Of a stretch of 64,000 bases of DNA, positions 58,948 through 64,000 are shown in pieces. Position 1 is the stretch's first letter; each line of letters begins with the position of its first letter. The notes beneath the pieces were generated by a model, which was not told where the DNA came from, did no database searches, and saw only the letters and a program-made list of their open reading frames with translations. The stretch lies in NCBI RefSeq assembly GCF_947179165.1, contig NC_077242.1:23265097-23329096 (forward strand), given 5' to 3'. The DNA comes from Solanum dulcamara. Lineage: Eukaryota > Streptophyta > Magnoliopsida > Solanales > Solanaceae. Position numbers and translations under genes: made by a program.

Positions 58948-59472
58948 CTACAAACCAAACCAAAATTTGTTAATGTTGAGTTCAAGACCACATCTGTCCC
59001 TCTCCAGTGCGTGGATTAAATTTGCCGGTGCAGGTTCATCATGTTGCACTTGCAACTTGTAAGCAGTTAGAAAGATGAGCAGACAGGAGTTTGAACTTGA
59101 TTGGCAGCCCTTATATCAGCAAGGTTTGTTACATAACTATTGCTGCCTACTTCAGTTGAATTTAAGAGGGGAAAGAGAAGGTGCAACTATTCAGATCAGA
59201 CTGATCCAGACACACGTTATTTCGGCAGGTAAGTGACAATGGTGTTAAATGCAAGAAAGCACTAAAAGATGTGTCTATAAGTCTACCATCAAGACCTCGA
59301 ATAATTTTTTAACCACTTCTCCAGTAGGTTATACGCCACAAACTTTTATACCCTTCAAGGTAATTCAGTTTTGTGCTGAAACAAGGGAAGCAGGTAAAGA
59401 AAATGTAAAATAAATCAGAATTAACAACAACAACAACATACCCAGTGAAGTCCCACTAAGAAAACGAATTAC
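58948..59472 (-). other. Intron a-b with a 42-bp RTE-derived insertion
   Basis: GT (59472-59471) to AG. Apart from the short insertion at 59424-59465 near the donor, nothing is recognised. Confidence 0.5.
59424..59465 (-). mobile_element. Tiny RTE 3'-end insertion beside a splice donor
   Basis: (ACA)n followed by ACATACCCAGTGAAGTCCCA matches the 3' end of the RTE LINE at 59817. It is flanked by the 6-bp duplication GAATTA (59418-59423 and 59466-59471). The right copy is part of the exon a donor GTAATTC. It is therefore an extremely 5'-truncated insertion that landed at the first bases of the intron and left the donor usable. Confidence 0.75.
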
Positions 59473-59561
59473 CTTAGCACATGAAAGTCCACTTCCAAGA
59501 GTACGTTCCTTCATGGTTTCTGATCGTATCTTCTCAATTTTCCACAAAGCATCCACATCTC
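59473..59561 (-). CDS. Unidentified host gene, exon a
   Basis: An 89-bp exon with acceptor TTCTCCGCAG before 59561 and donor AAG|GTAATTC. Two bases plus 29 codons encode DVDALWKIEKIRSETMKERT and more. It ends in phase 0. An upstream exon is required (phase 2 entry) but was not found before the RTE LINE or the hAT element. It may lie outside the window. The protein family is not recognised. Confidence 0.6.
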
Positions 59562-59816
59562 CTGCGGAGAAGCAAAGATGCAGTCAACAACAGTGTGCCA
59601 AAGCCAGAGCAGTAAGCTCTGGTGTTTGATTGGAAACTATGTTCCACAACAGAAGCCACTAAGAAATTCACCCTACTACTTAGTTCTTGTTAGAATAGGA
59701 ATAGGAACAAAAATAGTATATACAATCCTACTTAGAATAGGAATAGGAGTACATAAAATCCTAAATTGGGAAAGGATTAAAATGTAGTGTCCTAATTGGG
59801 AAAGGAATCTAATGTA
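59562..59816. other. Intron-like spacer with small local repeats
   Basis: TAGAATAGGAATAGGA occurs twice (about 59692 and 59734) and CCTAA-TTGGGAAAGGA occurs twice (about 59760 and 59791). No gene. Confidence 0.5.
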
Positions 59817-61155
59817 AACAACAACAATAACAACATACCCAGTGAAATCCCACAAGTGGAGTCTGGAGAGGGTAAAGTGTACGCAGACCATACCACTACC
59901 CTCATAGAGGTAAAGAGGTTGTTTCCAAAAAATCCTCGGCTTTAAAGTACATGTCCGAAGAAAGAGAGAGCAACAATATATATATACCATATCGGCTAAA
60001 ACAAAAGGCGCTACAAATTCTACAGGACAAGAACAATACTAATAGCAAGAAAAAAGTGGTCAGATGGCAGTAACAACACAACTAAACTGGCACGCCTAGG
60101 CCTAAGACCGTCACAGTGCAATACCACAATCTACCCATGCTAGTCGTCTAACCTTACTAGCCTTCTACCCTAATACGCGACCTCCACTCCTTTCTATCTA
60201 AGGTCATATCCGCAATGATATGAAGTCTATATCCTCTCTAATCACCTCTCCCCAATACTTTTTCAGTCTACCCCTACCCCTCCGCATAGCCCCCAAAATC
60301 AACCGCTCACACCTCCTAACTGGGGCGTCGACATACCTCCTCTATACATCCCCAAACCTCAGTCTCGTTTATCTCATCTTATTTGCCACAAAGGACACTC
60401 TCACCTTCTCCCAAATAGCCTCGTTCTTAATCTTATCATGCCTCATATGTCTACACATCCATCTCAACATCCTTATCTCCGCAACATGCATCTTCTGAAT
60501 ATGAGAGTTCTTGACTGGCCAACACTCCACACCATATAACGACGGCCTAACCGCCATTTTGTAAAACTTACCTTTAAGTTTAGGTGGTACCTTCTTATCA
60601 CACAAGACTCCAGAGGCAAGTCTCTATTTCGTCCATGCCGCCCCAATGCGATGCGTGACATCCTCGTCGATGTCCCTATTACTCTGGATGATGGATCCAA
60701 GATATTTAAAGCTCTCTCTTGGGTATATGTTGAGTGGGAAGCCTCACTTCCATGCCCTCTTCATCTAAGCAATACTGCATTTGCACTTCATGTATTCTAT
60801 CTTGATCCTGCTCAATTTGAACCTTTTCGACTCCAAGGTTTGTCTCTAAACCTCCAACCTATCATTGACTCTGTCCCGAGTCTCATCAATCAAAACTATG
60901 TCATCTGCAAATAGCATACACCATAGAACGTCCTCCTAAATAGATTGTGTCAACTCATCCATCACCAAGACAAAAAAAGGACTCCGCACGGATCCCTGAT
61001 GTAGTCCCATCTCAACAGGAAAGTGCTCTGAGTCACATCCCATTGTCCTAACCCGAGTCTGGACTCCAGCATACATATCCTTTATCGCCCTAATATAAAC
61101 CATCGAAAATATTTAGCCTCCAAACACCTCCAGAGAACCTCTTTTGGCACTTCGT
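59817..61155 (-). pseudogene. 5'-truncated RTE-type LINE, RT C-terminal part
   Basis: It reads from about 61155 downward. It carries VPKEVLW, then HFPVEMGLHQGS, LFADDIVLID (catalytic box near 60910-60885), [10 protein letters not shown], the hallmark MAVRPSLYGVECWPVKNSHIQKM (60556-60486) and EIRMLRWMC. Several stops and frameshifts are present. The 3' end is GGGATTTCACTGGGTATGTT followed by (TTG)n-type repeats, a tail shared by RTE LINEs and TS-type SINEs of Solanaceae. RTE elements encode endonuclease plus RT; only the end of RT remains here. Confidence 0.88.
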
Positions 61156-61578
61156 CGAGCGCCTCTCACCTTTGACGATGGCAAGAGAGGCACGCCTTTC
61201 AAATTTTTTTTAAAAAAAGAACTGTCGTATTAATTAAAAGGAAATTTTAGGGTTTTCTTAGCTGCACAAGTCGCGCATCAGTTCCTCTCCTCTTACTCAA
61301 GTTATCTTTCTTCTTCAACGATTTCTCAAGTCTCAACAGGTATGTTCTTCTTTCAGTTCTTTATTTTTCTTCTTCTCTTCGCATCAGTTCGTCACCTCTG
61401 CCACTGTTTTTCTCGTCTCTGTTTTTTTTCTGGGACTGAGTTTTGGGTCACTGTTGTGACTGATGCATTCTGCCAACATTTAAAAAAAAATTAACTTTTC
61501 TCTATTTATTTCTCTCATAATTAATTTAGTTTTATACTAATTAACATAGTATTTATTTGTTCATAAATAGTTATTTCA
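61156..61578 (+). promoter_or_regulatory. Likely 5' untranslated region of the hAT element
   Basis: Pyrimidine-rich sequence includes TTCAACGATTTCTCAAGTCTC and CAACAG|GTATGTTC (donor-like, about 61335-61346). A run of T and TTTCAG-type acceptors lie ahead of the ATG at 61579. This looks like an untranslated leader with an intron, as in many plant transposase genes. Inference only. Confidence 0.4.
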
Positions 61579-62289
61579 ATGGCGTCTGATGCTAACAAAA
61601 AGGACATTGGATGAAATTATGGTATCCAAGGACCAACAAAAGATTCGGTAATATGTATGTTTTGCAAAGTTACTTATAATGGTGGTATTACTCGACACAA
61701 GCAACATTTGATGGCTGGTAATAGAAATGTTAAACAATGTCCAAAATGTCTGCCAGAAGTTAGAGAAGAAATAAGAGCTTATGTAGAAAATAAAATCGCT
61801 AGTAATCCGAGATTTCAGGCAAGGCAGCAAGAAGAACAAATGGTTAATATTGATGATGATGATGATGATATGGATGAATATGGTGAAATGATGCCTCTCT
61901 CAAAAACTCAAAAGATGTCTTCTAGTGGAAGTGCATCATCCACAGGGCGGAATGTGGTGAAAGGTCCTCTCAATCTCTATTTTTTAGAAAAATAACAACA
62001 AAAGGGAGTCTTTGAAAAGGGAGCAGGATTTGATGAAACCAAGAAAGTTCTAAGGGAGCGTGCGGTAAGTGCTTTTGCATTATGGATGTATGATGTGGGG
62101 CTCCCTTTTAATTGTGTTAATTACAAAATCAAGGCAGTAGGACAACATGGCCCCGGAATGAAGCCTCTTTCCTTCCATGAAGGAAGAGTTACTCACCTAA
62201 AAAAAAGAGGTGAAGAAAGTTGACAAAATTGTTGATGAGCATAAAGTCTAATGGAGTAAGTTTGGATGTTCCATTACGTAGGGATCAGA

Positions 62290-62630
62290 TGGATTGAAAT
62301 TGAGCATACTATGATCCAATTGTGTTTGAGTTTTTTTTTGAAATTGGATTTCACAAATGAGGTGAAATCTTAGTATCCTCATTTTGTCAGTTGTTTGTTA
62401 ATGTAGGCTATGTATCAATGAATTATTGTTGCGATGATATGGAAGTTTGTCGTCTATAGATATTTTACATAAAAACACCAAAAAGATTGTTTTATTTGAT
62501 TAAGTGAAGGTTCCCAATGATAGATTGAGTTATGACATTCATAAGGGAAACCATTAACTTTGTAATTACATATTTATTGTGCATGGGGGAAGTCTGAGTA
62601 CCCATTAGTGCCTTTGAATTACGATTCCCA
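62290..62630. other. Non-homologous stretch inside the hAT transposase
   Basis: It lies between SDG (about 62290) and the QATTWTARNG block, where the family is continuous. It contains TTCCCAATGA-AGAT-GAG--A at about 62513, and a similar TTCCCAATGACAGATCAAG at about 62628, suggesting a small insertion or local duplication. No coding. Confidence 0.5.
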
Positions 62631-63501
62631 ATGACAGATCAAGCGACGACATGGACAGCAAGAAATGGTAAAATGATCATTAATATTTTAGTTAATTCTT
62701 CAATCGGTAGTGTATTTCTTGGTTCTATTGATGCTAGCAATGAATCTACTGATTCTACAAAAATGTACAACTTGTTCGAGAACGCTACTAAAAGAATCGA
62801 ACCAAAAAATGTTGTACAAGTTGTCACCAATAATGCTAGTGAGAATGTTAAAGCAGGAAGCATGATGATAGGTGTGTACCCACATATTTATTGGACTTCA
62901 TGTGCGGCTCATTGCATCAATTTGATGTTTGGTGACATATTCAAAATTAACCTATATGCTTCAGGTAATATCACTCTTCTATCCTCTAACTTTCTTTAAA
63001 GTTAATATTTAATATTTATTAGCTATTAATTACCATAATTATATTACTTTAACAGTTTTTAAGAAGGCCCTCAAGATATATTCTTATTTTAGTCAAAGGC
63101 CGTTGTTGTTGAACTTGATGAGAAAATTCACCAAAGAAAGAAATTTGGTGAAACCGGCTAAGACAAGATATGCAACGGCCTACTTGACTTTGAGAGCTAT
63201 GTACGATCAAAAGAAAAATTTGAGAATGCTAATCTTCTCAACCGAATGGACTTCAAGTAGATTTGCAAAGGAGACTTTGGGAAAAAATGTGCCAACCATC
63301 TTATTTCTGTCCACTTTTGGAATGATGTTGTTCGGGCACTTAAAGTTTGTGGTCCTTTGACAACAGTGCTTCGTTTGGTGGATGGGAGAAAAAACCACCA
63401 ATGGGCTATATTTACGAAGCAATGGATAGAGCGAAAGAAACTATTGAGCGGGCCTTTGGTGGTATTAAGAAGCAATATGAGAAAGTTTTTGAAATAATTG
63501 A

Positions 63502-63637
63502 TGCAAGGTGGACTGACCAACTCCATCGGCCTTTGCATACTGCAGACCATATTTTGAACCCATGATTGTTGCAAGGTGGACTGACCAACTCCATCGGCCT
63601 TTGCATACTGCAGACCATATTTTGAACCCATGATTGT
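63502..63637 (+). repeat. Perfect 68-bp tandem duplication in the transposase
   Basis: The unit TGCAAGGTGGACTG...CCATGATTGT at 63502-63569 is repeated at 63570-63637. It encodes RWTDQLHRPLHTADHILNP. 68 is not a multiple of three, so the frame is broken. Identity of the copies implies a recent event. Confidence 0.95.
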
Positions 63638-64000
63638 TTTATAAAGCTCATGAAGATTGCACTATACATCAAGATGTGTGGACAAGTTATCATGCATGTG
63701 TTGAGAAGATGAACCTCAATATAGCAACACAAGATTTACTAGTAGCTGAGCTTCCTAGGTACAAAAATGGCGAGGGATTATTTAGTTGTGGTCAGGCTCA
63801 AAGAGCCAAAGACACAAGGTAACCGGGTAAGTGAGTTGATTTAGTTCTTTATAGTTACTTAAGTTAGTTGACTTATTTATACTTATTATTAACCTTTAAA
63901 TTTATTTTTTTTATAGTTGAATGGTGGTCACTATTTGGTAGTCAAACTCCAAACTTGCAAAAGTTTGCCATGAAAGTGTTAAGTCTAACTTGCAACTCAT

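Larger units (their letters stand above)
61579..64000 (+). pseudogene. hAT superfamily transposase, broken, runs off window
   Basis: The ATG at 61579 opens MASDANKKDIG. A TGA at 61612-61614 sits where relatives have Trp before NYG. A BED-type finger follows (ICMFC...ITRHKQHL), then an acidic run from a (GAT)n repeat, and a stop at 61993. Residual MYDVGLPFNCVNY and GPGMKPLSFHE precede a ~340-bp foreign stretch (62290-62630). DUF659 is open at 62631-62965 (VTNNASENVKAG, YWTSCAAHCINLM). An intron (62965-63055, GT-AG) and a frameshift near 63290 follow. The C-terminal dimerisation region begins EWWSLFGSQTPNLQKFAM at 63922, after an acceptor TTTATAG. hAT transposases cut and paste DNA; this copy cannot encode one. 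Confidence 0.85.

Overview
This window is plant nuclear DNA, most likely from a nightshade (Solanaceae). The evidence is a dense pile of Ty3/gypsy retrotransposons whose long LTRs carry initiator-tRNA-Met primer sites, an L1-type LINE whose ORF2 ends in an RNase H, an RTE LINE with an (ACA)n/TTG-type 3' end like that of Solanaceae RTE and TS elements, tRNA-derived SINEs and a hAT transposase. The species assignment is inference. Almost nothing here is ordinary host gene. The only host-like coding signal is a few short phase-compatible minus-strand exons near 36.5 kb and 57.5-59.6 kb.

Left half (1-34.4 kb): one nested retrotransposon stack. An old chromovirus-type LTR fragment (ending at 34364) was hit by a Tat-lineage gypsy element (36-33533, 5-bp target duplication ATCCC). 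That element carries decayed gag, a split protease, no reverse transcriptase, dual RNase H, a dead integrase, a ~187-bp tandem repeat field and an antisense, intron-containing ORF with plant-mobile-domain (PMD) similarity. Its protease was hit by a minus-strand Tekay-like chromovirus (A, 3196-23981). The 5' LTR of A was then hit twice, 26 bp apart: by a solo LTR (12505-15877) and by a minus-strand element with 3.1-kb LTRs and no coding capacity (15903-23716). The target duplications are exact or differ by one base at each of these levels.

Right half (36.4-64 kb): a minus-strand L1 LINE (poly-A end at 36822, 5' end near 56540) has three tandem ORFs that overlap as TAATG and ATGA. Its ORF2 was split by a young plus-strand chromovirus (B, 39603-50494, target duplication CTTGA) with a 1493-codon open gag-pol frame. 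A later rearrangement placed a second copy of 1.65 kb of LINE sequence between gag-pol and the right LTR. It removed the chromodomain end and gave gag-pol a short antisense-LINE tail. To the right lie two tRNA-headed SINEs, three short host-like exons, a 42-bp RTE-derived insertion touching a splice donor, a 1.3-kb 5'-truncated RTE LINE and a broken hAT transposase running off the window end.

No operon, CRISPR array, rRNA gene or bona fide tRNA gene was seen. The best candidates for something under-described are the antisense PMD gene, the coding-free young element with its LTR-internal tandem array, the three-ORF overlap layout of the LINE, and the element-B rearrangement. Boundaries given to the base are those supported by TG...CA ends, target duplications or splice/stop codons; others are approximate.
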